A program made the translations under genes and the position numbers. 64,000 nt of DNA from UMGS1994 sp944386155 (GTDB lineage: Bacteria; Bacillota; Clostridia; TANB77; CAG-508): the NCBI GenBank assembly GCA_963931085.1, contig OZ006973.1, positions 372,001 to 436,000 of the forward strand. Reading direction: 5' to 3'. Positions 52,498 through 61,377 of the stretch are shown here, piece after piece. The notes beneath the pieces are model-generated. The model searched no databases. It saw nothing but the letters and a program-made list of their open reading frames with translations, and was not told the origin of the DNA. Position 1 is the first letter of the stretch; each line of letters starts with the position of its first letter.

Positions 52498-53625
52498 ATG
52501 AGTAGAAGAGAAAAAAGAGAAGCAGAAGAAAATGCTAAAAAAGGAAAAAAGTCTGTATTAAAAATAATATTTATTTTACTACTTTTGATAATTATAATAG
52601 GAGGTATTTCTATATTTGCATGGTATGAGTTATCTTTAAAACCAGTCGAAGAAGGAAATAGTCAAAGTATTATAATTGATATTGTGCCAGGACAAGGAAC
52701 AGAAGGAATAGCATCAGCTTTAAAAGAAAATAATTTGATAAAAGATGATTTAGTATTTAAAATTTATTGTAAATTAAATGAAGTAAATAATATGCAAGCA
52801 GGAACATATGAATTAAATAAAAATATGTCTGTAGAAGAAATGGTTAAAAAATTTCAAGCTGGAGATGTAGTAATAAAAGAAATAAATGTAACTTTCCAAG
52901 AAGGAAAAAATATGAGAGATATTGCTAAAATTATTTCAGAAAATACAAATAATTCATATGAAGATGTTATGAAAGTATTTGAGGATAAAGAATATGCAAA
53001 AGGTTTAATAGAGGAGTATTGGTTTTTAACAGATGAGATTTTAGATAATAATATATATTATCCATTAGAAGGTTATTTATATCCTGATACTTATACTTTC
53101 GAGAGTGTTGATGTAAGCATAGATGATATAATTAAAATAATGTTAGATCAAACAGATAAAGTATTATCAGAATATCAAATTGAAATTAAATCAAAAGGAT
53201 ATACTGTTCATCAATTTTTAAGCTTAGCTTCAGTAGTAGAAAATGAAGGAATTAGTACAGAAGATAGAAAAGGAATTGCTAAAGTATTTTTAAATAGGAT
53301 AGAAAGAGGAATGGCTCTTCAAAGTGATGTTACAACATATTATGCATTTAAAGTAAATATGGGGGATAGAGATTTAACACAAAGTGAATTAAATACAGCA
53401 AATCCATATAATACACGTGGACCTAATATGGAAGGAAAGATTCCAGTAGGACCAATATCTAATGTAAGTGAATCTGCAATAGAGGCAACATTAAACCCTT
53501 CAGATACAGACGCGATTTTCTTTGTTGCAGATAAAAATGGTAAGATATATTTTTCAAACACAAATGAAGAACATGAACAAATAATAAATGAACTTAAGAG
53601 TCAAGGTTTATGGTATACATATTAA
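52498..53625 (+). CDS. mltG: Endolytic transglycosylase MltG
   Basis: 375 residues. Basic cytoplasmic N-terminus, one membrane helix (about 21-43), then the YceG/MltG fold: VPGQGTEGIASALKENNLIK, SLASVVENEG with the catalytic glutamate, NPYNTRGPNMEGKIPVGPIS and the C-terminal YFSNTNEEHEQ. It cuts nascent glycan strands to set their length. AGAGGT precedes the ATG. Confidence 0.93.
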   Translation: MSRREKREAEENAKKGKKSVLKIIFILLLLIIIIGGISIFAWYELSLKPVEEGNSQSIIIDIVPGQGTEGIASALKENNLIKDDLVFKIYCKLNEVNNMQAGTYELNKNMSVEEMVKKFQAGDVVIKEINVTFQEGKNMRDIAKIISENTNNSYEDVMKVFEDKEYAKGLIEEYWFLTDEILDNNIYYPLEGYLYPDTYTFESVDVSIDDIIKIMLDQTDKVLSEYQIEIKSKGYTVHQFLSLASVVENEGISTEDRKGIAKVFLNRIERGMALQSDVTTYYAFKVNMGDRDLTQSELNTANPYNTRGPNMEGKIPVGPISNVSESAIEATLNPSDTDAIFFVADKNGKIYFSNTNEEHEQIINELKSQGLWYTY

Positions 53626-53645
53626 TAAAATAGGAGAGCTTTTTA

Positions 53646-54137
53646 ATGGAAAAGAAAATAAGACATGCGGTAAGATGTTTTTTAATAGAAGATAATAAAG
53701 TAGTAGTCACTAAATACAAAGAGAAAAATAGAAAAGCAGGATATTATGAGATCCCTGGTGGAAAAATAGAAGAAAATGAAAATAGTATTGACACTTGCAT
53801 AAGAGAGATGAGAGAAGAAACAGGAATTAATATATTTAAAGATAAAATAATAAAAAAAGGTATAATGGAAGTAGAATATCCAGATAGGATTTATATGTTA
53901 GATATATTTTTAACAAAGGACTACGAAGGTATTCCAAGAGATTTTGAAGAGAATTCTTCAAAATGGATAGATATTAATGAGCTACTTTCTAAAGAAAAGT
54001 TATTATCAAATATCATAATATTAGATAGATTTTTTATTAAAGGGTTAATAGATGAGAAATTAAATTTTAATATGTATATAAAAGTTGATGAAGATGAAAA
54101 AATACTAGAAATTAAGTATAATCTATTAGATGTTTAG
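53646..54137 (+). CDS. NUDIX hydrolase
   Basis: 163 residues. The Nudix box GGKIEENENSIDTCIREMREETGI-type segment is complete (G, E, REMREE, G) at about 39-62. Hydrolyses a nucleoside diphosphate derivative of unknown identity. It starts 20 bases after mltG with TAGGAGAG, suggesting an operon. Confidence 0.9.
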   Translation: MEKKIRHAVRCFLIEDNKVVVTKYKEKNRKAGYYEIPGGKIEENENSIDTCIREMREETGINIFKDKIIKKGIMEVEYPDRIYMLDIFLTKDYEGIPRDFEENSSKWIDINELLSKEKLLSNIIILDRFFIKGLIDEKLNFNMYIKVDEDEKILEIKYNLLDV

Positions 54138-54156
54138 TATAATTTTAGTATAAAAT

Positions 54157-54185
54157 TTGACAGAATGGAAAAAATAGTTTAAAAT
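54157..54185 (+). promoter_or_regulatory. Promoter upstream of the aspS T-box
   Basis: TTGACA (54157-54162), 17-base spacer, TAAAAT (54180-54185). Directly after it AATTAGCTAG/CTAGCTAATT (54191-54220) forms a hairpin with a T-rich tail, either the NUDIX terminator or an early attenuator. Confidence 0.55.
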
Positions 54186-54246
54186 ATTGAATTAGCTAGA
54201 AAAATAATACTAGCTAATTTATTTTATTTTAATAAATATAAATTTT

Positions 54247-54437
54247 GCGATGAAGATGAAAAGTAATAGAGAAATATTATTTTTTAGAGAATAAACGCCA
54301 TAGGCTGAAAGCGTTTTAAATAATACTATTATGAAACACATTGGAGCAAACCTTAAAAAGTGGGAATTTATTTCCAATTAGGGTGGTACCGCGGAAGTTT
54401 GGCTTTCGTCCCTTTTATAGGGATGAAAGCTTTTTTG
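54247..54437 (+). promoter_or_regulatory. T-box riboswitch of aspS
   Basis: The conserved T-box sequence AGGGTGGTACCGCG lies at 54380-54393. Stem I can close with CGATG and CATTG, and GCTTTC/GAAAGC (54402-54430) with a T run is the terminator. Binding of uncharged tRNA should favour antitermination. My reading of the specifier region, TGAAACAC, shows no obvious Asp codon. Confidence 0.92.
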
Positions 54438-54468
54438 TTTTTATCCCGAGTAAATAAAAAGGAGAGAG

Positions 54469-56232
54469 ATGAAAATGAAAGAGTACAGAACTTACACGTG
54501 TGGAGAATTGAGAGAAAAACACGTCGGAGAAAAAATTAAGCTTGCAGGATGGGTAGAGACTATAAGAGATTTAGGAGGAGTAATTTTTATTGATTTAAGA
54601 GATCAATATGGAATTACACAAGTAGTTGCATCAGGAAATGAAAAATTAGTTGATGAAGTATCAAGAATTCCTGTAGAATCAACAGTATCTTTTGAAGGTA
54701 TAGTAAGACTAAGAGATGAAGAGACTGTAAACAAAAATATTGCAACTGGTACAGTTGAGTTATTTATTGAAAAATATGAAATACTAGGAAAAAGAACAAA
54801 AAAATTACCATTTGATATTGAATCAAGTAGAGATGTAAGAGAAGATCTAAGACTACAATATAGGTATTTAGATTTAAGAAATCCAAAATGTAGAGATAAT
54901 ATTATCTTAAGATCAAAAATTATTCAATTCTTAAGAAATGAAATGATAACAAGAGGATTTTTAGAAGTCCAAACACCAATACTTACAAGTTCATCACCAG
55001 AAGGTGCAAGAGATTATCTAGTTCCAAGTAGAATTTATCCTGGAAAGTTTTATGCACTTCCACAAGCACCACAACAATTTAAACAATTATTAATGGTTTC
55101 AGGAATAGATAAATATTTTCAAATAGCACCATGCTTTAGAGATGAAGATGCAAGAGCAGATAGATCTCCTGGAGAATTTTATCAGCTTGATATGGAAATG
55201 GCTTTTGCAAACCAAGAAGATGTTTTTGAAGTGATGGAAGAAGTTTTATATAACACTTTTAAAGAATTTTCAGATAAGAAAATTGCAGAATATCCATTCC
55301 CAAGAATTCCTTATAAAGAAGCAATGCTAACTTATGGAACTGATAAACCAGACTTGAGAAATCCACTTATTATTCAAGATGTTACAGATATTTTTGAAAG
55401 AGTAGATTTAAAAGTATTTAATGGAAAACTAGTAAGAATCATATCTGTAAAAGGTGGAGCAAGCGAGCCTAGAACTTTATTTGAAGGAATGACAGATTAT
55501 GCAATAAATGAATGTAAAGCAAAAGGACTAGCATGGCTTAAAGTAAATGAAGATAGAACTCTTCAAGGACCAATCGCTAAATTTATTGGTGATAAAGAAA
55601 GAGAAGAGATGCTTGTTAAAACAAACACTAATGCAGGAGATGCAATATTCTTTATTGCAGAACATAGAGGTATTGTAGATAAGCTTGCAGGAGAAATAAG
55701 AGAAGAACTAGGAAAGAGATTAGGTTTAATAGATGAAGACGTATTTAAATTCTGCTGGATAGTTGATTTTCCTATGTACGAAAGAGTAGATAATGGAAAA
55801 ATTGAATTTGGGCATAACCCATTTTCAATGCCTCAAGGAGGTTTAGAAGCATTAAATACTAAAGAACCACTAGATATTTTAGCTTACCAATATGATATCG
55901 TATGTAATGGTATTGAACTTTCATCTGGGGCTGTTAGAAATCATGATCCAGAAATAATGATAAAAGCATTTGAAATTGCTGGATATAGTAAAGAAGTAAT
56001 AGATAAGAAATTTTCAGCATTATTTAATGCATTTCAATATGGAGCTCCACCACATGCAGGAATTGCACCAGGTGTGGATAGAATGATAATGTTATTAACA
56101 GGTGAAGAGAGTATAAGAGAAGTATGTGCTTTTCCTATGAATAGTAAAGCACAAGACTTACTAATGGGGGCACCAGGAGAAGTTACTAAAAAACAATTAG
56201 ATGAAATTCATATTAAAGTGGATAAAAAATAA
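54469..56232 (+). CDS. aspS: Aspartyl-tRNA synthetase
   Basis: 587 residues, the bacterial-type length with the GAD insertion. N-terminal OB-fold (YRTYTCGELREKHVGEKIKL), class II motif 2 (FRDEDARADRSPGEFYQLDMEM) and motif 3 (GVDRMIMLLTG). Start at ATG 54469 or 54475, both near GGAGAGA. The T-box ahead controls it. If the organism lacks AsnRS the enzyme could be non-discriminating; this window cannot tell. Confidence 0.95.
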   Translation: MKMKEYRTYTCGELREKHVGEKIKLAGWVETIRDLGGVIFIDLRDQYGITQVVASGNEKLVDEVSRIPVESTVSFEGIVRLRDEETVNKNIATGTVELFIEKYEILGKRTKKLPFDIESSRDVREDLRLQYRYLDLRNPKCRDNIILRSKIIQFLRNEMITRGFLEVQTPILTSSSPEGARDYLVPSRIYPGKFYALPQAPQQFKQLLMVSGIDKYFQIAPCFRDEDARADRSPGEFYQLDMEMAFANQEDVFEVMEEVLYNTFKEFSDKKIAEYPFPRIPYKEAMLTYGTDKPDLRNPLIIQDVTDIFERVDLKVFNGKLVRIISVKGGASEPRTLFEGMTDYAINECKAKGLAWLKVNEDRTLQGPIAKFIGDKEREEMLVKTNTNAGDAIFFIAEHRGIVDKLAGEIREELGKRLGLIDEDVFKFCWIVDFPMYERVDNGKIEFGHNPFSMPQGGLEALNTKEPLDILAYQYDIVCNGIELSSGAVRNHDPEIMIKAFEIAGYSKEVIDKKFSALFNAFQYGAPPHAGIAPGVDRMIMLLTGEESIREVCAFPMNSKAQDLLMGAPGEVTKKQLDEIHIKVDKK

Positions 56233-56250
56233 ATAGAATAAAATGCAATT

Positions 56251-56284
56251 CCTCTCATATATTAAATATAAAATATGAGAGGTG
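56251..56284 (+). promoter_or_regulatory. Hairpin over the ribosome site of the AT-extreme gene
   Basis: CCTCTCATAT (56251-56260) pairs perfectly with ATATGAGAGG (56273-56282); GAGAGGTGAT is the ribosome site of the next gene. No T run follows. It may double as an aspS 3' end. Confidence 0.5.
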
Positions 56285-56290
56285 ATTTAT

Positions 56291-57571
56291 TTGTTTTTTA
56301 TTGATGAAATTACAGATATTAATAAATTTAAAAAAATATATAAAATAAAAAATAAATTTATTTTAAAAATATTAAATAAAAAAATAAATGAAAAAATAAA
56401 TAAAAATAATAATTTTAAAAATAATCTAAAAAATAATTTAATTGAATTTATTTATAAATTAATTTATTATTATATGAATTTTTTTGGTAAAAATATTAAA
56501 AAAATAATTAATATTGGAGAAGATGGAATAAATTTAAATATTTTATATTTAATTAATAATAAAAATAATAAAAATAATAAAAAAATAGAAAAAATAATAG
56601 AAAAAAATGATAAAAATAAATTAAATCAAAAAAATAATAATAAAAATATAAAAATTAATAAAAAAGATACAAAAATTAATAAAAATAAATTAATAAATAT
56701 TATAAAAATAAAAAAAGAAAAAAATAAATATTCAAAATTAATTAAAATTATAAAAATAATTAAAAAATATAACTTTAAAAATGTAATTTTATCTAATAAT
56801 TTGTATAATGATGACAAAATAAAAGATATTTTAATTAATAATAAAATAAATATAATAGACGGAAAGACTTTATATGAGGCTTTATTATTTAAAATAGTAG
56901 AGAAAATTTCTATTATGCAAAAGACAAAAATAGAAAAATATGAACTTTCTATATTAATTAAAGAAAAAAACGAGATAAGAGTTTCTAATATTATTAAATT
57001 AGCTAAAAAATGCAAAATATTAAATATTATTACTAATAATATAAAACAATTTGAAAAATTAGAAAAATATTTAAAAAATAAATATGGAATAATATTAAAT
57101 GTAACAACAAATACAGATAAAAGTTTATTAAATTCAAATATAATAATTAATTTAGATTATTTATTTGATGAATTTAGCAATATTAATCTTCCAAGAAAAA
57201 CAATTATATTAAATATTAAAAATAATATAAAAATATATTCTAATTTTTTTGAAGGAATAAATATTACTGATTATTTGATATATCTTCCTGAAAAATATAA
57301 TAAAATAGTAAATTCGATTGAGAATATAAATCCAGTTTTTTTATACGAAGCAGTCATTATTGAAGAAAATTTAATACAAAGTGAGCTAGAAAGGAAAATA
57401 AATTTTGATAAAATAGATATTAAATATTTTCTAGGAAACAATGGAAAAATAAGGGGTAGAGAGTTTTTGAAAGTAAATAGTATAAAAAATATGCAAGAAA
57501 AACAATCAAAACACTTGACAAAAAAATATAATAATCGTAATATATTACCGTTAGTAAAAAATCAAACTTAA
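56291..57571 (+). CDS. Extremely AT-rich gene of unknown function
   Basis: 426 residues from TTG 56291 (an in-frame GTG at 56282 is inside the ribosome site). The product is dominated by Lys, Asn and Ile, with long runs such as KNDKNKLNQKNNNKNIKINK in the first half; A+T is far above even this genome. The second half is more ordinary and shows Rossmann-like strands (NVILSNNLYNDDKIKDILIN; SNIIINLDYLF; KTIILNIKN), and ends LVKNQT just before greA. The intact 426-codon frame and its place between aspS and greA argue for a real gene. No family recognised. Confidence 0.6.
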   Translation: MFFIDEITDINKFKKIYKIKNKFILKILNKKINEKINKNNNFKNNLKNNLIEFIYKLIYYYMNFFGKNIKKIINIGEDGINLNILYLINNKNNKNNKKIEKIIEKNDKNKLNQKNNNKNIKINKKDTKINKNKLINIIKIKKEKNKYSKLIKIIKIIKKYNFKNVILSNNLYNDDKIKDILINNKINIIDGKTLYEALLFKIVEKISIMQKTKIEKYELSILIKEKNEIRVSNIIKLAKKCKILNIITNNIKQFEKLEKYLKNKYGIILNVTTNTDKSLLNSNIIINLDYLFDEFSNINLPRKTIILNIKNNIKIYSNFFEGINITDYLIYLPEKYNKIVNSIENINPVFLYEAVIIEENLIQSELERKINFDKIDIKYFLGNNGKIRGREFLKVNSIKNMQEKQSKHLTKKYNNRNILPLVKNQT

Positions 57572-57588
57572 GGAGAGGAGACGATAAT

Positions 57589-58071
57589 ATGGAAGAAAAT
57601 AAAGAAATATTATTAACTCAAGAAGGATATGATAATTTAGAAAAGGAAGTTGAATATCTTAAAACAGAAAAAAGAGCTGAAATAGCAGAACGTATTAGAG
57701 TTGCTTTAGGTTTTGGTGATTTATCTGAAAATTCTGAATATGATGAAGCTAAAAATGCACAAGCATCAAATGAAACAAAAATAGCTGAATTAGAAAATAA
57801 ATTAAGATATGCTAAAATTATAGATGAATCTGAAGTTGATACAAAAACAGTTCAAATTGGAAATGTTGTTAAAGTTCATGACATGGAATTTGATGAAGAT
57901 ATAGAATATACTATAGTTGGATCAACAGAAGTTGATTTATCTCAAAATAAAATTTCTAATGAATCTCCTATAGGATCAGCACTATTAGGTTCTAAGAAAA
58001 ACCAAGTAGTTACAGTTGAAGCTCCTGCAGGAACAATGCAATTTAAAATATTAGCTATCAAAAAACAATAA
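57589..58071 (+). CDS. greA: Transcription elongation factor GreA
   Basis: 160 residues. N-terminal coiled coil ILLTQEGYDNLEKEVEYLKT and RIRVALGFGDLSENSEYDEAKNAQ with the acidic tip that enters the polymerase channel; C-terminal FKBP-like domain with ESPIGSALLGSKKNQVV. It rescues backtracked RNA polymerase. It starts 17 bases after the AT-extreme gene. Confidence 0.96.
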   Translation: MEENKEILLTQEGYDNLEKEVEYLKTEKRAEIAERIRVALGFGDLSENSEYDEAKNAQASNETKIAELENKLRYAKIIDESEVDTKTVQIGNVVKVHDMEFDEDIEYTIVGSTEVDLSQNKISNESPIGSALLGSKKNQVVTVEAPAGTMQFKILAIKKQ

Positions 58072-58108
58072 AAATAAATTTGCGAAAATTAATAATTAAA
58101 TATATAAG

Positions 58109-58137
58109 AAAAGGTGTAGTATAACTACATCTTTTTT
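58109..58137 (+). terminator. greA terminator
   Basis: AAAGGTGTAGT/ACTACATCTTT with loop ATA (one G-U), then Ts. Confidence 0.85.
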
Positions 58138-58365
58138 GCGTGTAAAAAATAAATAAAAAAATAAATAAAAAATAAATAATAAAATAAATAATAAAAAATA
58201 ATAAAAAATAATAAAAAATAAAAATAATAAAAATAAATAATAAAAAATAAAAATAATAAAAAAATAATAAAAATTAAAATAAATAAAAAATTAAAATAAT
58301 AAATAATAAAAATAAATGAATAAATATAAAAAAATTATAAATAATAAAATAAAAACAAAAAAATA
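58138..58365. repeat. Long A/T-only low-complexity tract
   Basis: About 225 bases made almost only of A with scattered T (AAATAATAAAAAT variants), strongly A-biased on the plus strand. On the minus strand it is a T-rich tract downstream of the Spo0A-like gene. No open frame. Confidence 0.85.
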
Positions 58366-58460
58366 ATTCTCCTTGGTTATGCAATATCCCAGCGAAAAAT
58401 TGTATACGAATTCTTTTGGAAAGGAATTCAGAACTAGGATATTGCATAACAAAAGAGAAT
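58366..58460 (-). terminator. Large inverted repeat after the Spo0A-like gene
   Basis: AATTCTC/GAGAATT and a perfect 14-pair GTTATGCAATATCC/GGATATTGCATAAC enclose a second hairpin GAATTCTTTT/AAAGGAATTC. On the minus strand it is followed by TTATTTTTTTG, so it can terminate the Spo0A-like gene. It is much larger than the other terminators here and could also be a small miniature-element remnant. Confidence 0.6.
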
Positions 58461-59143
58461 TATATTAGTTTATTTAAAAGAATTAATAATTCTTTTGTTG
58501 TAGGTTTTTGATTAAATTCAAAAGATAAGTAATTATTTAAAAGATGTGGATAATTATTTAAATTGAAGTTGTACATATAATTAATTGATTTTTCAATGTT
58601 CCATTTTACTTTACTAATACTAGTATGATATTTATTTGAAATATTAGGATAAATGTTTTTACTAATATTGTTTAAAACGTAAGGACTTTTATTTTCATGT
58701 ACAAAAATCAATGCTTCTAAAAAAAATCTAGTTCCAGCTTGTTTAAAATTAAAGTTTAAATTTTCTAGATGCTTAATAATTTTCGTTTCTCTTTTTTTAG
58801 TCACCATACTTTTTTGATCTGTTTTAAAATTACTAAATAAATGATCAAAATTATTAAAAATTTTAACAAATAAACTATTATATAAAGACTCATTTAATAA
58901 TTTTGAATCATCATCTATATAAAATATAGGTAAATAATTTAGTAAGTTTAAATTAATCTCAATAAAAGATTTAGAGTCAATTAAAATTAAATCTGGGCTA
59001 TATTTATACATTAAAGCTAATGTTTCCATATAATTACTAGAAAGTCCAACTATGTGAATATCATCAATATATCTAAGAGTAACAAAGTTAAAAACATCTT
59101 TACTGTTAGATAAGTTTTTAAATGACAATAAAACTTTTTTCAT
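58460..59143 (-). CDS. Spo0A-like regulator with a degenerate receiver
   Basis: 227 residues. The C-terminal half (about 115-227) follows the Spo0A DNA-binding domain: IIKHLENLNFNFKQAGTRFF, LNNISKNIYPNISNKYHTSI and the closing QKPTTKELLILLNKLI. The N-terminal half resembles a receiver with LILID at the phospho-acceptor position (about D56), but the acidic pocket and other motifs are degraded. The recognition-helix region SKVKWNIEKSINYMY differs from the canonical SRVERAIRHAIEVAW. ATG 59143 with GGAGG upstream. Probably a second, divergent Spo0A-family regulator, not the master copy. Confidence 0.7.
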   Translation of the reverse strand: MKKVLLSFKNLSNSKDVFNFVTLRYIDDIHIVGLSSNYMETLALMYKYSPDLILIDSKSFIEINLNLLNYLPIFYIDDDSKLLNESLYNSLFVKIFNNFDHLFSNFKTDQKSMVTKKRETKIIKHLENLNFNFKQAGTRFFLEALIFVHENKSPYVLNNISKNIYPNISNKYHTSISKVKWNIEKSINYMYNFNLNNYPHLLNNYLSFEFNQKPTTKELLILLNKLI

Positions 59144-59277
59144 CTTTTCATAATTCCTCCGAATTATGTCTTATATAATATATATTTTATAACTCTCAAA
59201 AAAGTTACGCATAAATTTGAATTTTTTAAATAATTTTATTAAAATATGTAAGAAAGATGTTTAAAAAGGAGAATAAA

Positions 59278-60735
59278 GTGAAAAGAACAATAGAAGAAAC
59301 AAATTTTGACGACTTTTATAAAAAATATAGTAAAAAAGTATATAATTATATTTTTTATAAAACAAAAGATGATGCAGTATCTGAAGAAATAATGCAAGAC
59401 AGTTTTCTTACACTATATAATTTTATAGAAGATAAAGGATCAAAACAAGAAAATGAACTTAAAAATATTGTACTTACAATAGCAAGAAATATATTAATGT
59501 CTTATTCTTCTAAAATAAAAAGAAGAAATAATAAATTTAATGAAAACATAACAGAGATATACGAAGAAAGAATCGTAAATCCAGAAGAGGTAGTTGAAAA
59601 TAAAGAGACTGCAGATGAAATGTATAAAGCATTAAATAAGATATCTGAACTTCAAAGAGAAGCAATTATTCTTGTAAAATTAAAAGGACTTTCTTATAAA
59701 GATGCAGGAAGAGAATTGAATAAAAGTGAAGATGAAATAAAACAACTTATTTATAGAGCTAAAAAGTCTTTAAAAAAGATATTAGAAAAAGAATATCCAG
59801 ATTTAATAACAAGATACAAGAAAGCAAAAAGGATTTCATCTGTTATTGTTATTATTTTATCAATTACTATGCTTACAGGAATAGTATACGCATCATATAA
59901 AGTATATGAGCATTTTGTTAAAAATCCAGAAACATATACTTTAGAAGAAAGAGATAAGAAAATTGATGAATCTACAGTAAATATAAGTAGAGAAGAAGCA
60001 AGTAATAAGATTGAAGAATGTTTAAAAGCTTTAAAAATATCAGAAAGTTATAATGAAGAAGATATTAAACTAATAAAAGATGGTTTGTATAATAAAACTT
60101 ATTGGACTTTATATTTAGATGATAAATTTAGAATAGATATTGATGCTTATGAAGGAATTTTGGTTAAGTATGTCGATTTATCTATTACAAGAAAAATAAG
60201 TCAGAAAAAATTATCTACAGATTACATATTAAAAGAAATAGATGAATGTTATGAATTATTGAAATTAAATGAAGATTATAAAATTATAAGTTATTATGAA
60301 AGAGAAAAAGAAGATTCTAAAGTTTTAGATGTTTTATATGCTTTAACAGAAGATGACATTTATAATAGCATATATGTTGAATATGATATTATTTCTTCTA
60401 AAATCATAAGTATATTAAATATTTCATATGGAAAACAAGATAAGAAAGTAAACATTTCAAAAGAAAAGGCGATAGAGATATTAAAAGAGTATGATAAAGT
60501 AAATTCAATAGAAAATGTAAGAGTTAATATGAGTCAAATAGTAAGTCAGCAAACGCCAGCTGAAATGAATACAGAAATAAATAATAAATTAGATGAAAAT
60601 GTAAAAGTAAATAATTATGAAATTAAATTTTATTGGGAAATTATTTATAATAAAAATATGGATGTAAAAATAGACGTAGAAACAGGAGAAGTCATAAATG
60701 AAGGAACTTTAAATTTTGAAGAAAAGAAAGAATAA
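59278..60735 (+). CDS. Membrane-anchored ECF sigma factor with PepSY-like outside domain
   Basis: 485 residues from GTG 59278, six bases after AAAAGGAGA (59264-59272). Sigma region 2 is at about 10-75 (FDDFYKKYSKKVYNYIFYKT), region 4 at about 115-170 (LQREAIILVKLKGLSYKDAG), one membrane helix at 187-207 (SSVIVIILSITMLTGIVYAS), then an outside part with PepSY-like units (SREEASNKIEECLKALKI; SKEKAIEILKEYDKV). The usual separate anti-sigma is absent; the fused domain may do that job. Release by proteolysis is an inference. Convergent with two secreted-protein genes. Confidence 0.75.
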   Translation: MKRTIEETNFDDFYKKYSKKVYNYIFYKTKDDAVSEEIMQDSFLTLYNFIEDKGSKQENELKNIVLTIARNILMSYSSKIKRRNNKFNENITEIYEERIVNPEEVVENKETADEMYKALNKISELQREAIILVKLKGLSYKDAGRELNKSEDEIKQLIYRAKKSLKKILEKEYPDLITRYKKAKRISSVIVIILSITMLTGIVYASYKVYEHFVKNPETYTLEERDKKIDESTVNISREEASNKIEECLKALKISESYNEEDIKLIKDGLYNKTYWTLYLDDKFRIDIDAYEGILVKYVDLSITRKISQKKLSTDYILKEIDECYELLKLNEDYKIISYYEREKEDSKVLDVLYALTEDDIYNSIYVEYDIISSKIISILNISYGKQDKKVNISKEKAIEILKEYDKVNSIENVRVNMSQIVSQQTPAEMNTEINNKLDENVKVNNYEIKFYWEIIYNKNMDVKIDVETGEVINEGTLNFEEKKE

Positions 60736-60737
60736 AA

Positions 60738-60770
60738 AAAAGACTATATCTAATCAGGTATAGTCTTTTT
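60738..60770 (+). terminator. Bidirectional terminator after the sigma fusion
   Basis: AAAAGACTATA/TATAGTCTTTT stem around TCTAATCAGG, T-rich on both sides, between convergent genes. Confidence 0.8.
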
Positions 60771-61377
60771 AACGGGCAGAACCATCATAAGATGTGTCTC
60801 CATAAAATCTAACAGGAGTTGTACCATCTCCAGGAACACTAGCAGCTGCTGCAAGTGCTGCAGATCTAATTGTTGCATGAGTTACATATTCTGTCCAAAA
60901 ATAATAATTAAAAGCATTTGCATTTGAAGTAGTAACAGCTTTATACCATCCTAAGAAACATCTATCTGAATATCCAACTGTGTGAAAAGCTCTTGCAAGT
61001 TCATTTGTTTTAGCACTATAAGCAGAGTCAATATATACTAAATCCCAATTTCCAAAAATATCATCAGCATCAATAGAATATCCATAATAATCATTAAAAT
61101 ATCCAGTTCCACCAAATGTATGAACATAAAATCCATAGCCATTACCAGTATTTCCAATCCAATCAAGCATAGTGGCCTTTCTGATAGCTCCAATAGTAGT
61201 GCTAACTGAATATCCTAAATCTTCTAATCCATATTTAGCATAAACAGCACTATCATTATAATATCCACTCTTGCTACTAGCGAAAACTTTAGCAGAAGCG
61301 GCAGCATTTACTGTAGTAGAAAGAAAAGCTAGAAGCAGGAATATAACTAAAATTAAAGATATAACTTTTTTACTCAT
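60769..61377 (-). CDS. Secreted protein resembling a caspase-like fold without the catalytic Cys
   Basis: 202 residues with a signal peptide (about 1-25, cleavage near VNA-AAS). The mature part shows YGFYVHTFGG (H86), then WDLVYIDSAYSAKTNELARAF and CFLGWYKAV, and a FNYYFW stretch. This order resembles secreted clan-CD (caspase/gingipain-like) proteins, in which a Cys lies where A119 is here; the only cysteine is C140. So it may be an inactive relative or a different fold. The start overlaps the end of the upstream gene by eight bases, so the two are coupled. Confidence 0.6.
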   Translation of the reverse strand: MSKKVISLILVIFLLLAFLSTTVNAAASAKVFASSKSGYYNDSAVYAKYGLEDLGYSVSTTIGAIRKATMLDWIGNTGNGYGFYVHTFGGTGYFNDYYGYSIDADDIFGNWDLVYIDSAYSAKTNELARAFHTVGYSDRCFLGWYKAVTTSNANAFNYYFWTEYVTHATIRSAALAAAASVPGDGTTPVRFYGDTSYDGSAR

